A DNA stretch of 64,000 nt, taken from Micromonospora inositola. Its GTDB lineage: Bacteria; Actinomycetota; Actinomycetes; Mycobacteriales; Micromonosporaceae. This document shows positions 33,083 to 41,629 of this stretch, piece after piece (positions within the stretch are counted from its first letter, which is position 1; each line of letters opens with the position of its first letter). Under the pieces are notes generated by a model. That model did not search any database. It was not told the origin of the DNA and saw only the letters and a program-made list of their open reading frames with translations. A program made the translations under genes and the position numbers. The DNA lies in NCBI RefSeq assembly GCF_900090285.1, contig NZ_LT607754.1, forward strand, positions 2,046,001 through 2,110,000, given 5' to 3'.

Positions 33083-34612
33083 ATGACGACCTCACCCATC
33101 GAACGGGCCGCCGACTCGTTCGCGGCCGAACTCGCCCGGCACCGCACCGACCGGGGGCTGTCCAAGAAACAGCTCGCCACCCTGATGGGCTTCGACCCGT
33201 CCTACGTCAGCCACGTCGAGGGCCGCCGGCACCGCCCCACAGAGGACTTCGCCCGCCGGGCCGAGGCCGTCCTGGAGGCCAGTGGCGCGATCTGGCAGCG
33301 CTTCCGGGAGTACGACGCGCTGCGGCACACCCGCTCCGGCGGGGCGCACCGGGAGCCGCCCGTCGCCGGCCAGTGGCTGCCGCCCGGCACCGGCCTGGTG
33401 GTCGAGCGGGAGCTGGCCAGCCTGACCCACGCCGACGACGGCTACCGCTGCGTGATCCGGCGGGAGCTGTACAACGCCGGGACCGAACCGGTCACCCGTT
33501 ACCTGGTCCGGGTCGCCGTCGACCGCTACCCCAACGACCCGGGCCGCTCCAACCGGCACCACCGGGAACACCCGCTCACCTTCGCCGAGCTGCAACTGCG
33601 GGCCTACCGGGACGACGGCGGCGAGCGGGAGCCGATGCACTGGCGGGCCAAGCACGACCGGGACGCGTTCAAGGAGATCTGGCTGCTCTTCGAGAACGCC
33701 GAGGGCCGCTTCCCGCTTTACCCGGGCGACCGGGTCACCATCGAGTACGCGTACCGGGTGGGGCGGGAGAAGTGGGGCCCCTGGTTCCAGCGGGCGGTTC
33801 GCCTGCCCACCCGGCACCTGGCCGTCCGGCTGGACCTCCCGGTGGAGCTGGACCCGCAGGTGTGGGGGGTGGAGACCTCCCTCTCCTCGGAGGAGGGGCC
33901 GCTGCGTACCCAGATCCAGCGGCACGACCAGGGCGGCCGGGCACTCTTCGACTGGTCCACCGACGACCCGCCGCTGAACGCCCGCTACCGGCTGCAGTGG
34001 CGCTTCCGGAACCAGCCCCCGGACGCCGAGCCGGACGGTCCGGCGACCGGCGTGGGGGTCCGGGCCAGCGACCGGATGCGCGGTATCGGCGTCGTGCAGC
34101 GCGGCGACGACCTGCTCCGCCAACCCGCCCGCCAGTTCGACCTGCCCCGCCAGGAACGCACCGCCCGGGACGTGGTCGACCGGCTCTGCGCCACCCTGGC
34201 CCGCCTCGACGAGCTGCACCCGTTCCGCAAGGGGGTCGGCATCGCGGCCCCGCAGCTCGGGCACGGCTGGGCCGCCGCCGTGGTCCGCCCGGCCGACCGG
34301 GCGGCCGAGCCGGTCGTCCTGCTCAACCCCCGGATCGTCGACTCCGCCCCGGACACCGACGAGCAGTACGAGGGCTGCCTCTCCTTCTTCGACCACCGTG
34401 GCCTGGTGCCCCGACCGCTGCGCATCGACGTGGAGCACGCCCAGTGGGACGGCAGCCGGCTCATCACGTCCTTCGAGTACGCGGTGGCGCGCCTCGTCGC
34501 GCACGAGATCGACCACCTGGAGGGGCGGCTCTACGTCGACCGGATGGCGCCCGGGGTGCCCCTGGTACCGGTCGAGGAGTACCGGGAGAGCGGTAACCCC
34601 TGGCGCTACTGA
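33083..34612 (+). CDS. XRE-type HTH fused to a peptide deformylase domain
   Basis: The protein has 509 residues. Residues 10-65 form an XRE helix-turn-helix (GLSKKQLATLMGFDPSYVSHVE). A central region of about 270 residues is beta-rich and unassigned. Residues about 355-505 match peptide deformylase with all three motifs: GVGIAAPQ (385-391), EGCLS with metal ligand Cys432, and HEIDH (474-478) giving His474, catalytic Glu475 and His478. The active site appears complete, so it may deformylate or hydrolyse a substrate while binding DNA. GAGGAAG precedes ATG 33083. A normal Def is about 160-200 residues with no HTH. Confidence 0.85.
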   Translation: MTTSPIERAADSFAAELARHRTDRGLSKKQLATLMGFDPSYVSHVEGRRHRPTEDFARRAEAVLEASGAIWQRFREYDALRHTRSGGAHREPPVAGQWLPPGTGLVVERELASLTHADDGYRCVIRRELYNAGTEPVTRYLVRVAVDRYPNDPGRSNRHHREHPLTFAELQLRAYRDDGGEREPMHWRAKHDRDAFKEIWLLFENAEGRFPLYPGDRVTIEYAYRVGREKWGPWFQRAVRLPTRHLAVRLDLPVELDPQVWGVETSLSSEEGPLRTQIQRHDQGGRALFDWSTDDPPLNARYRLQWRFRNQPPDAEPDGPATGVGVRASDRMRGIGVVQRGDDLLRQPARQFDLPRQERTARDVVDRLCATLARLDELHPFRKGVGIAAPQLGHGWAAAVVRPADRAAEPVVLLNPRIVDSAPDTDEQYEGCLSFFDHRGLVPRPLRIDVEHAQWDGSRLITSFEYAVARLVAHEIDHLEGRLYVDRMAPGVPLVPVEEYRESGNPWRY

Positions 34613-34650
34613 GCGCTCCGGTATGCGACCCGGCTCCGGGGGAGGAACGT

Positions 34651-35772
34651 CTACCGGGCGCCGAAGGCGTCGTACCGGATGTGCTCCGGCGGGACCTCGT
34701 CGGCGGCGAGCGCGCGCAGGGTGGCCCGGACCATCGGGGTCGAGCCGGAGACGTAGCAGTCGTGCGTCGTCCAGGGCCCGTAGCGGGTGACCACGTCAGA
34801 GACGTCGCCCACCTCGCCGTCGAAGCTCAGGTCCACGCTGCACGCCGGGGTCACCGACAGCCACGGGTGCGCGGTCACCAGCTCCGCCAGGCCGGCCAGG
34901 CCGTAGAGCTCCTCCGGACGGCGGGCACCGTAGAACACGTGCACCCAGCGGGTCCGGTTGAAACTGATCAGCTCCTCCACCAGCGCCTTGATCGGGGCCA
35001 GCCCGACCCCGCCGGCGACGCAGAGGATGTCCCGGGCCGACGACCGGTCCAGCGTCATCGACCCCATCGGGGCGGCCACCCGGAGCAGGTCGCCCGGCTT
35101 CGTCCGGCGGACCAGCGCCCCGGACACCCAACCGGCCGCGCCGGCCGGCGTACGCACGTGGAACTCCAGCACGTTGTCGTCGTTCGGGGCGTTCGCCACC
35201 GAGTACGTCCGCCACACCCGCGGGTGGTACCGGGGCGCCTCGATGCTGACGTACTGGCCGGCCTTCCAGGGCAGCGGGTGCTGCAGGGCGCGGACGGTCA
35301 GCACGGCGGTGTCCGGGCCGTGCCGCTCGTGCGTGAGTACCTCGGCGTGCCAGAACGGCGGGTTCTCGTCCGCCTCCGCCCCGGCCAGCATCTTCTCGCA
35401 GATGCTCGCGTACGCCTCCCGCCAGGCCTGGTCGTATTCGAGGTTCCAGCCGTCGCCGGCGGTGCTGCGCAGCGCGTCCAGCAGGGCGACGCCCATGGTC
35501 TCGTAGTGCGTGGCCTCGACGTGGTACTTGCGGTGGTCCCGGCCCAGCGCGCGCAGGTACTCGTCGAAGCTCTCCGGGTCGCCGACCGTCTGGGTGGCGG
35601 TGACGATCGCCTCCAGGATCCGGTCGCCCTGCCCGCTCATCTGGATCGGGAAGAGCTTGCGCAGCTCGGGGTCGAGGAGGAAGAGCCGGGCGTAGAAGTG
35701 GCCGCTCAGCCGTGCCCGGTCCTGCTCGACCAGGGTCCAGCTCTCCTTCAGCAGCCGCGCGAAGTTCTCCAC
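34651..35772 (-). CDS. Flavohaemoprotein (globin-FAD-NAD oxidoreductase)
   Basis: The 373-residue protein has an N-terminal globin (about 1-133) with a probable B10 Tyr27 and proximal His84, then an FAD domain with RTYS (188-191) and an NAD domain with GGVGLAP (254-260). It should oxidise NO to nitrate or reduce O2, using NAD(P)H. Length is slightly shorter than Hmp (about 395). It is divergent from the CPBP gene. Confidence 0.92.
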   Translation of the reverse strand: MENFARLLKESWTLVEQDRARLSGHFYARLFLLDPELRKLFPIQMSGQGDRILEAIVTATQTVGDPESFDEYLRALGRDHRKYHVEATHYETMGVALLDALRSTAGDGWNLEYDQAWREAYASICEKMLAGAEADENPPFWHAEVLTHERHGPDTAVLTVRALQHPLPWKAGQYVSIEAPRYHPRVWRTYSVANAPNDDNVLEFHVRTPAGAAGWVSGALVRRTKPGDLLRVAAPMGSMTLDRSSARDILCVAGGVGLAPIKALVEELISFNRTRWVHVFYGARRPEELYGLAGLAELVTAHPWLSVTPACSVDLSFDGEVGDVSDVVTRYGPWTTHDCYVSGSTPMVRATLRALAADEVPPEHIRYDAFGAR

Positions 35773-35918
35773 GGGGGCACGCTCCTTCTCCTGGCGGCGG
35801 ATCGGGCCCCCATAGAATCTCCACGGAGGGTGCGCACCGATCGCACAGAATGTGCGACTGGCTCACTCCGCCCCGCCTGGTGGTGCCGAGCGGCCGCGGC
35901 TTGCGGCACAGTGGTCCG

Positions 35919-36692
35919 GTGACGGTTGACGAGCTCACCCGGCCGGTGTCCCGCCGGACCCTGGGCACCGAGACGCTGCTGGTGCTCGGGCTCTCCCTCG
36001 GGCAGTCGGCGGTCTACGCGGTGGTGTCGCTGGCCGCCAAGCTGAGCGCCGCGGGCCCGCTGTCGAAGCAGACCGCCTCGCTGAACAACTCCCAGTCGGC
36101 CCGGCCGTACCTCGACCTGACGTACCAGTTGGTCGGGATCTTCTTCGCGCTGCTGCCGGTGCTGCTCGCCGTACATCTGCTGGCCCGTGACCCCGGCGAC
36201 CCGGCGCGGACGCTCGGGCTGGACCTGCGGCGGCCCGGGTCGGACCTGGCCCGCGGCGCCGGCCTGACGGCGCTGATCGGCCTGCCCGGCCTGGCGCTGT
36301 TCTGGGCGGCGGCGCAGCTCGGCGTCAACGCCACGCTGGTGCCGGCCGCGCTGCCGCACCTGTGGTGGGCGGTGCCGGTGCTGATCCTCGCCGCCGTCCA
36401 GAACGCGGTGCTGGAGGAGGTGATCGTGGTCGGCTACCTGGTCACCCGGCTGCGGCAGCTCCGGTGGCGGTTCGCCGCGGTGATCGCGGCGAGCGCGGTG
36501 CTACGCGGCTCCTACCACCTCTACCAGGGCTTCGGCGCCTTCCTCGGCAACGCGGTGATGGGCGTCGTCTTCAGCCTCGTCTTCCTGCGTACCCGCCGGG
36601 TGGCGCCGCTGATCGTGGCGCACACCCTGCTGGACGTGGTCGCCTTCGTCGGCTATGCGCTGCTGCCGAAGTCCTGGTTCGGCTGGCTCTGA
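35919..36692 (+). CDS. CPBP (Abi) family intramembrane metalloprotease
   Basis: This 257-residue protein has about seven membrane helices. The CPBP motifs are present as LEEVIVVGYL (Glu-Glu), YHLYQGF and AHTLLDV, which supply glutamates and histidines of the intramembrane metal site. The usual EExxxR is EExxxxxY here. The role could be prenyl-protein-type proteolysis or immunity to peptides. GTG 35919 is chosen by a CACAGT hexamer 6 nt upstream and the hydrophobic start. Confidence 0.85.
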   Translation: MTVDELTRPVSRRTLGTETLLVLGLSLGQSAVYAVVSLAAKLSAAGPLSKQTASLNNSQSARPYLDLTYQLVGIFFALLPVLLAVHLLARDPGDPARTLGLDLRRPGSDLARGAGLTALIGLPGLALFWAAAQLGVNATLVPAALPHLWWAVPVLILAAVQNAVLEEVIVVGYLVTRLRQLRWRFAAVIAASAVLRGSYHLYQGFGAFLGNAVMGVVFSLVFLRTRRVAPLIVAHTLLDVVAFVGYALLPKSWFGWL

Positions 36693-36768
36693 CCCGCGAC
36701 GGGTCCGACTGCGGCAGCTCGGGCTGTCCCGGGCGGCTGAAGGCCCGACCTGCCGCACCGCGGGACGA

Positions 36769-38268
36769 TCATCGACTCGGCACCCGGGGCCGGCGGTAGG
36801 TGGCGATCGCCCGGGCCGCCAGCCGCTCGGCCGCCGCCGCGTCCCCCGCCGCCGCGGCGAGCACCGCCGCCCCCGGCAGCAGCCGCGATGCCAGCCGCAG
36901 GCCCAGCCAGCCGCCGGCCTGGGCAGCGAGCGGGGTCGCCAGCCGCCAGGCCGCCTCGGCGGCCCGCGGCCACGGCCGCTCCCCCGGCCCGTCGGCGGCC
37001 CGGGCCGCGTCCAGGGCCGCGTCGGCGCTCTCGGCGTCCGGGTGGACCTGGGTGAGCACCAGCAGCTCCGCCGCCCGGTCCGGATGGGCCGGGTCGCGGT
37101 CGTACGCCGCCGCCAGGTGCAGCACCAGGTTGGCCTGCGTCCAGAGCACCGCCGCCAGCTCGGCCACCGGTGCGAAGAGCCCGGCCCCCGCCGCGACCGC
37201 GCCACCGGTCCCGGCCAGTCGGACGAACCGCCGGGTGGCCAGCCGGGCCAACCCGTCCGCGTCGGCCTCCGGGTACGTGCCGCGCAGCCGCCCGGCCCAC
37301 TCCCCGGCACGCGGCCCGAGCGCGTCGACCGCCGCCAGGGCCAGCAGCTCCGGCGCGAATGCCGGGTGGTCGACGACGCGCGCGGTGATCGCCCGCCACT
37401 CCACCCCGGCGGTACGCCCCGACGCCGGCTCCGCTGCGTCGACCGCCCGTACGGCGACCGTGGCCGGGCCCGGCTGGGTCGGGATCTCGACGGGCGGCGC
37501 GGCGGTCGCCTTCTTCGCGGGGGCGGCCTTCTTCGGCGTCGCAGCCCGGGTACCCGCCTGCCGCGGCGCGGCGGCCTTCCCCGCCGGGCCGCGGTCGGTG
37601 TGTCCTCCGTCACCGGCTTCGTCGCTGGCCTTCGCCGGGGCCGCCTCGGCACGCTTCCGCGCCGCCGGGCTCGTCTTCTTCCCCGGAACGGCCTTCTTCG
37701 CCGGGGTCGCCTTCTTCGCCGGGGCGCGGCGCGTGGGCTTCGGGGCTTCCTCGTCCGTCTCCGACCCCCGCTGGACCGGATCCGGCCCGGTGCCGACCGG
37801 TTCCGCCCGTTCGCCGGTCGGGACCGCTCGCGGACCGGCCTCGGTCGCCGTGCCCTCGCGGCCGGGAGTCCGGGCGGCCTCGGTCGCCGTGCCTTCGGCG
37901 GCCGGGCTGGCCTCCGTCGCCGTGCCTTCGGCGGCAGGAGTCCGGGGGGCCCCGGTGGCGGGACGAGGCCGGGGCGCGGCGGTCCCGGCGGGGCGAGTGT
38001 GACCCTCCTCGGAGGCGTCGCCGGTCGAGTGGCCCGAGGTGCGGGAAACCGCCTGGGTGGGGTCGGGCGGCTGGAAGAGCACGGCCGGTGCGGCCTTGGC
38101 CCGCCGCGCCCGGGACTGCGACCCGCTCTCCGCCTCCGGTTGGCGGGCCGGCGGGGCGGGTGGCTCGGGTGTCGGCGGCGCGGCGAAGGTGGGCTTCGGG
38201 GAGCGGCTCCGCCGGGCGCCGGTGGCGGGCTCGCGGCGGGGCGGATCGCTCGGCGGCTGCTCCTGCAT
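36769..38268 (-). CDS. EcsC-like protein with long repetitive, Lys/Ala-Pro-rich N-terminus
   Basis: The 499-residue protein has a disordered N-terminal half with three EGTATEA repeats (about 113-145) and AKKA/PAKK histone-like stretches (about 178-260). The C-terminal 230 residues are helical with two hydrophobic segments (TGGAVAAGAGLFAPVAELAAVL and the LASRLLPGAAVLAAAAG region) resembling EcsC-family proteins. Function is unknown; the basic region may bind nucleic acid or polyphosphate. Codon use looks normal for the strand. Confidence 0.65.
   Translation of the reverse strand: MQEQPPSDPPRREPATGARRSRSPKPTFAAPPTPEPPAPPARQPEAESGSQSRARRAKAAPAVLFQPPDPTQAVSRTSGHSTGDASEEGHTRPAGTAAPRPRPATGAPRTPAAEGTATEASPAAEGTATEAARTPGREGTATEAGPRAVPTGERAEPVGTGPDPVQRGSETDEEAPKPTRRAPAKKATPAKKAVPGKKTSPAARKRAEAAPAKASDEAGDGGHTDRGPAGKAAAPRQAGTRAATPKKAAPAKKATAAPPVEIPTQPGPATVAVRAVDAAEPASGRTAGVEWRAITARVVDHPAFAPELLALAAVDALGPRAGEWAGRLRGTYPEADADGLARLATRRFVRLAGTGGAVAAGAGLFAPVAELAAVLWTQANLVLHLAAAYDRDPAHPDRAAELLVLTQVHPDAESADAALDAARAADGPGERPWPRAAEAAWRLATPLAAQAGGWLGLRLASRLLPGAAVLAAAAGDAAAAERLAARAIATYRRPRVPSR
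37838..37931. repeat. In-gene repeat encoding EGTATEA
   Basis: GGCCTCGGTCGCCGTGCC recurs three times with spacings of about 39 and 34 bp on the plus strand, encoding the EGTATEA motif on the minus strand. Copy number could vary without frameshift. Confidence 0.75.
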
Positions 38269-38344
38269 ATCGATGGAGCGTAGACCTGAGCGTGGCCTGG
38301 CACACGTCGGAAACGCAGGGGTCTGGGGGCTGTGCGGTAGTCGC

Positions 38345-38374
38345 TTTGCCCCGGGTGGGTACGGACCTGTATCC
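38345..38374 (+). promoter_or_regulatory. Promoter of tRNA-Ser(GCT)
   Basis: TTGCCC (38345-38350) and TATCCT (38369-38374) are separated by 18 bp and lie 28 bp before the mature tRNA. Confidence 0.6.
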
Positions 38375-38402
38375 TCGGGCGCGGTGGCCTCCGGGCCGCC
38401 AG

Positions 38403-38493
38403 GGAGACTTCGCCTAGTCTGGTCTATGGCGCCGCACTGCTAATGCGGTTGGGGTCTTAAAGCCCCTCCCGGGTTCGAATCCCGGAGTCTCCG
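38403..38493 (+). tRNA. tRNA-Ser (GCT anticodon)
   Basis: The 91-nt gene has acceptor GGAGACT/AGTCTCC, anticodon stem CCGCA/TGCGG around GCT, a long variable arm and T-arm CCGGGTTCGAATCCCGG. CCA is not encoded. Confidence 0.97.
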
Positions 38494-38529
38494 CGCAAAA
38501 GCCAGGTGTGTAGACTGGCCGAGCAGCAA

Positions 38530-38602
38530 GCGCCCGTAGCTCAATGGATAGAGCATCTGACTACGGATCAGAAGGTTAGGGGTTCGAGTCCCTTCGGGCG
38601 CA
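38530..38602 (+). tRNA. tRNA-Arg (ACG anticodon)
   Basis: The 73-nt gene has acceptor GCGCCCG/CGGGCGC, anticodon stem TCTGA/TCAGA around ACG, and T-loop GGTTCGAGTCC. TAGACT at 38511-38516 is a probable -10. An integrase remnant lies right behind it, which suggests use as an attachment site. Confidence 0.97.
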
Positions 38603-38610
38603 CAGCAGGT

Positions 38611-38647
38611 CAAGGGCCGGTTTCCTGTCGAGGGAGACCGGCCCTTG
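38611..38647 (+). terminator. tRNA operon terminator
   Basis: CAAGGGCCGGT pairs perfectly with ACCGGCCCTTG around a 15-nt loop, 8 nt after tRNA-Arg. Confidence 0.9.
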
Positions 38648-38679
38648 ATCGTGTTGACCCCCACGGCTGACCCCTACGC

Positions 38680-39200
38680 CTACGCGTCGAACAGGAAGCC
38701 GAGCCGGTCCACCGCGTCCTGCTGCACCCGCCGGGTGGCCTCCACGTAGATCGACTTGGTGACGGTCGGGGAGCTGTGCCCGAGCACGTCCTGAATCCGT
38801 TCGAGCGGCACGCCCTGGTCGTAAAGCAGCGTTGCGCAGGAATGGCGCAGGTCGTGCACCCGAATCCGGCGAACTCCCGCCCGCTCGCACAACTGGTCGA
38901 AATGCCGATTCAGATTGCGCGGCTCGATCGGGGTGCCGATCTTCGTCGTGAAGAGAAGGCCATGATCCTGCCAGCGATTACCGGCCGCCTCCCGCTCCGT
39001 CCGTTGCAGTGCCCGATGAGCGCCCAGCACCTCGACCAAGCTGGCCGGCAGTGCCACAGTCCGTTCGGAGCCGTCCGTCTTCACCGGCCCGAACCGCAGC
39101 TGTCCGCCAGTGCGTTGCAGCGTCTGCCGAATGCGGAGCACGTTGTCGACCAGGTCCACGTCGACCCACCGCAGCGCCAACGCCTCACCGCCGGTGACGA
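38680..39200 (-). pseudogene. Tyrosine recombinase (phage integrase), truncated to the catalytic domain
   Basis: The minus strand encodes the C-terminal catalytic domain of a phage-type integrase: EALALRW (Arg I), VKTDGSER (beta-Lys), HDLRHS (His-x-x-Arg), LGHSSPTVT (His/Trp position) and KSIYVEATR (Tyr nucleophile). The N-terminal SAM-like/core-binding domain, about 200 residues, is missing, and the reading frame just before EALALRW turns into unrelated sequence. The short ORF start at 39270 is therefore fortuitous. It lies directly behind tRNA-Arg in the normal orientation of tRNA-site integrases. Confidence 0.85.
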
Positions 39201-39306
39201 AGCGGCCACCTACGCCACGGCCATCGAGCGGCTCTGGACCGAAGCCGTCACCGGTGAAGACGCCCGCCAACTCATCGTCCGCGCCGTGCAGGATCTCCCG
39301 ACCTAA
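39190..39306 (+). pseudogene. C-terminal remnant of an unidentified rightward gene
   Basis: The plus strand reads ATYATAIERLWTEAVTGEDA and continues as a natural-looking helical C-terminus ending at a stop at 39304-39306. Its upstream part is replaced by the antisense of the integrase. I cannot name the parent gene. Confidence 0.45.
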
Positions 39307-39362
39307 TACGACAGCCCGGGGTCCGTTTACCGCACCGCATGGCTCACCGATGGGATGGCCGT

Positions 39363-39860
39363 ATGAGGATTCCGCCGTTCGCGTTCAAACTGCTCTACCA
39401 CATCCGAAGGGTGTACTGGCGGATCGCCAAGCCGACCACCTACGGCGTGAAGGCGCTGATCATGCACCCGGTCGACGCTGACCGAGTGCTCCTCGTCCAA
39501 CACAGCTACGGCGACCGATCCTTGTGGAGCCTGCCGGGAGGCGGATACAAGCCAGCCCGGGAGACCCCAGAGCAAGCGGCCAGGCGTGAGTGCATCGAGG
39601 AACTGGGCGTTGAGTTGGACTCGTTCGCCCTCGTGCTGGAGGAACACCTGACCACCAGCGGGGGCAAACGGGGGCACCTGAAGGTTGTCCGCCTGCACGC
39701 GACCTCGGACGAGATCAGCCCAAATGGGGAGATCTCCAAAGCTCGGTGGGCAGGCGTCGACCTTACGGACCTACCTGGCAACCCGGCGGTCTCCAAGTGG
39801 GTGTACTCGGCTTTAGAAGCGCATGGACGCCGAGCCGCTGGAAACCGAGACGCGTCTTGA
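39363..39860 (+). CDS. Nudix hydrolase
   Basis: This 165-residue protein has a complete Nudix box (GGGYKPARETPEQAARRECIEELG). A basic N-terminal helix (FKLLYHIRRVYWRIAKP) precedes the fold. The substrate is unknown. ATG 39363 with GGGATGG upstream is chosen; an ATG at 39339 is possible. GC content appears lower than in the left part of the window. Confidence 0.88.
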   Translation: MRIPPFAFKLLYHIRRVYWRIAKPTTYGVKALIMHPVDADRVLLVQHSYGDRSLWSLPGGGYKPARETPEQAARRECIEELGVELDSFALVLEEHLTTSGGKRGHLKVVRLHATSDEISPNGEISKARWAGVDLTDLPGNPAVSKWVYSALEAHGRRAAGNRDAS

Positions 39861-39862
39861 GG

Positions 39863-40642
39863 ATTCAAGAACCGAAGTGTCTAGTCCCACCGCCTGCTTG
39901 ACGAATCCGTCCCAGCACATGCACGACAGTCGGCCTTGGTTCCTCGGTCGTCCTGGTTACAGTCGGTGACATCTGAGTGCCTGCGGGCGCACTCAAACTC
40001 AGGCAGACAACGAACCAATGCCGCCAAGACGCCATGCACGAGGGGAAGGCCGCCCAGCTCGCTGATCCCGACCCATGCGATGTCGTCATGCTCGTCAGGT
40101 GCACGGTTGGTCGGAGAGCCAACCCAGTCTCCAATTTGCCAGACGCCCACGTGAACGGCGTCCTCACCACTGCCGGCATGCAAGACGCCCAACCGTGAAG
40201 CGGACTCCGCCACAATGTGAACACCGAGCTCCTCGCGCATCTCACGCGCGAGGGCTTGTAGTTCCGACTCGGCCGCTTCGACCTGCCCCCCGGGCAGATC
40301 CCAGACGTCTGGGTATACCCGTTTGGTCGGCCTGCGGTGTACTAGCAGGACCGCGCCGTTTTCAACGAGTGCGCCTGTGACGACGACATGCATGACGGGA
40401 TTAGAGCACGGGGATAGGACAAGCTGGCTCCAGCCAAAGGGGACACCCACACGTCCGGATCTGCCGCGATCCGATCGCTACGGGGCGTGGCAGCCCATCG
40501 CCAGCGGTTCGGCCATGCCGCGATGCGCGCCCGTGTCGCGGACCGTGAAGGCTTCCGCGGCGCCCTTTGAGGATCATGTCGGGCATCAGGTGGGACGTGA
40601 GCGTCAAGCATGTCCCGTGACGGGACAATTCAAGAACCGAAG
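39863..40642. repeat. 15-bp direct repeats flanking the second Nudix gene
   Basis: ATTCAAGAACCGAAG occurs at 39863-39877 and again at 40628-40642 in the same orientation, bracketing about 750 bp with the MutT-like gene. Confidence 0.75.
39881..40393 (-). CDS. Nudix hydrolase (MutT-like)
   Basis: This 170-residue protein begins MHVVVTGALVENGAVLLVHRR, typical of MutT-like enzymes, and has a complete Nudix box (GGQVEAAESELQALAREMREELG). It could clean oxidised nucleotides or act on another NDP-X. It is convergent with the preceding Nudix gene. The two are not closely similar in sequence. Confidence 0.88.
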   Translation of the reverse strand: MHVVVTGALVENGAVLLVHRRPTKRVYPDVWDLPGGQVEAAESELQALAREMREELGVHIVAESASRLGVLHAGSGEDAVHVGVWQIGDWVGSPTNRAPDEHDDIAWVGISELGGLPLVHGVLAALVRCLPEFECARRHSDVTDCNQDDRGTKADCRACAGTDSSSRRWD

Positions 40643-41065
40643 ACGTTGCCGAATTGCCCTCTTAAGGATCAAGGCGCGGCGCGAGCGCCGCGCGCCGCGC
40701 ACGTCCTTGCGGGCGGCGCGGGGCGCCGTCCTCAGATCACACGACACGGCACCACGGCATGTACCGGTGGAACCCCTCACCCGATGCCAGGGAGTGTGCG
40801 CCGAGCCACCGTCGGCGTCCAGGGGCAGCAAGATCTTTTCGGCCGCCACCTCACCCGTCCACCGGACCGTTCCACTCGCGCAAGGACTCCCGGAGCCTAA
40901 AACATCTTTGCCGCTGATCCCTGGACCCCGCCGCCGTCTCGACTGGTATCGGCATCTATCGGGTGAGGGCGAGGAATGGCGAGCCCTGCCTTGTCGCAGC
41001 GAACAGCTCGACCTTGCTCCGGGGCATGCTGCCACTCCCTCAGACAAGCAGCAAAGGAATCGCGC
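40394..41065. other. Remnant-rich region without an intact gene
   Basis: Plus-strand 40464-40572 reads as a natural-looking C-terminus (AAIRSLRGVAAHRQRFGHAA ... GFRGAL, stop), and 40920-40990 contains RRLDWYRHLSGEGEEWRALP. Neither has a start or named family. A perfect palindrome TGTCCCGT-G-ACGGGACA lies at 40611-40627. I see no complete gene. Confidence 0.35.
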
Positions 41066-41629
41066 TCAACGCCTCGTCTCGTACCTGGTCAGGACCACGC
41101 CGCCGGGAAACGTCCGCGTCTCCACCAGGTTCAGGTTCACCCAGCTGTCCAGCGCGGTGAAGAACGGTGTGCCGCCGCCCACCAGCACCGGATGGGTGAC
41201 GATCTCGTACTCGTCGACCAGCCCGGCCCGCATGGCCGCCCCAGCGAGCGTTGCGCCACCGACCCTCATCGGCTCGCCGTCGTCGGCCTTGAGTCGGGTG
41301 ATCTCCGCTACAGCGTCGCCGGTGACCAGGCGGGTGTTCCAGTCGACCGTGTCGATCGTCGAGGAGAACACCACCTTCGGCGTGTCCCGCCAGTTCCGCG
41401 CGAACTCGATCTGCGCCGGGGTGGCGTCGGGCTGCTGGTCGCCGGTCGGCCAGTGGGAACTCATCGCCTCCCACAGCTTGCGCCCGTACATCAACAGCCC
41501 GATCGCCAACTCCTGGTCGAGCCACCACTGAAACAGCTCGTCGCTCGGCCCGCTCCAGCCGAGGTCGTCGCCGGGCGCGGCGATGTAGCCGTCCAGGGTC
41601 AGGTTCATGCCGTAGATCAGTTTCCGCAC
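41066..41629 (-). CDS. Dihydrofolate reductase/RibD-like family protein
   Basis: This 187-residue protein starts MRKLIYGMNLTLDGYIA, has the LLMYGRKLWEAM nucleotide-contact motif and VGGATLAGAAMRAGLVDE plus a HPVLVGGGTPFF C-terminal motif. It belongs to the RibD C-terminal/DHFR-like family common in actinobacteria as multi-copy oxidoreductases. The substrate is unknown and true DHFR activity is not implied. Confidence 0.9.
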   Translation of the reverse strand: MRKLIYGMNLTLDGYIAAPGDDLGWSGPSDELFQWWLDQELAIGLLMYGRKLWEAMSSHWPTGDQQPDATPAQIEFARNWRDTPKVVFSSTIDTVDWNTRLVTGDAVAEITRLKADDGEPMRVGGATLAGAAMRAGLVDEYEIVTHPVLVGGGTPFFTALDSWVNLNLVETRTFPGGVVLTRYETRR

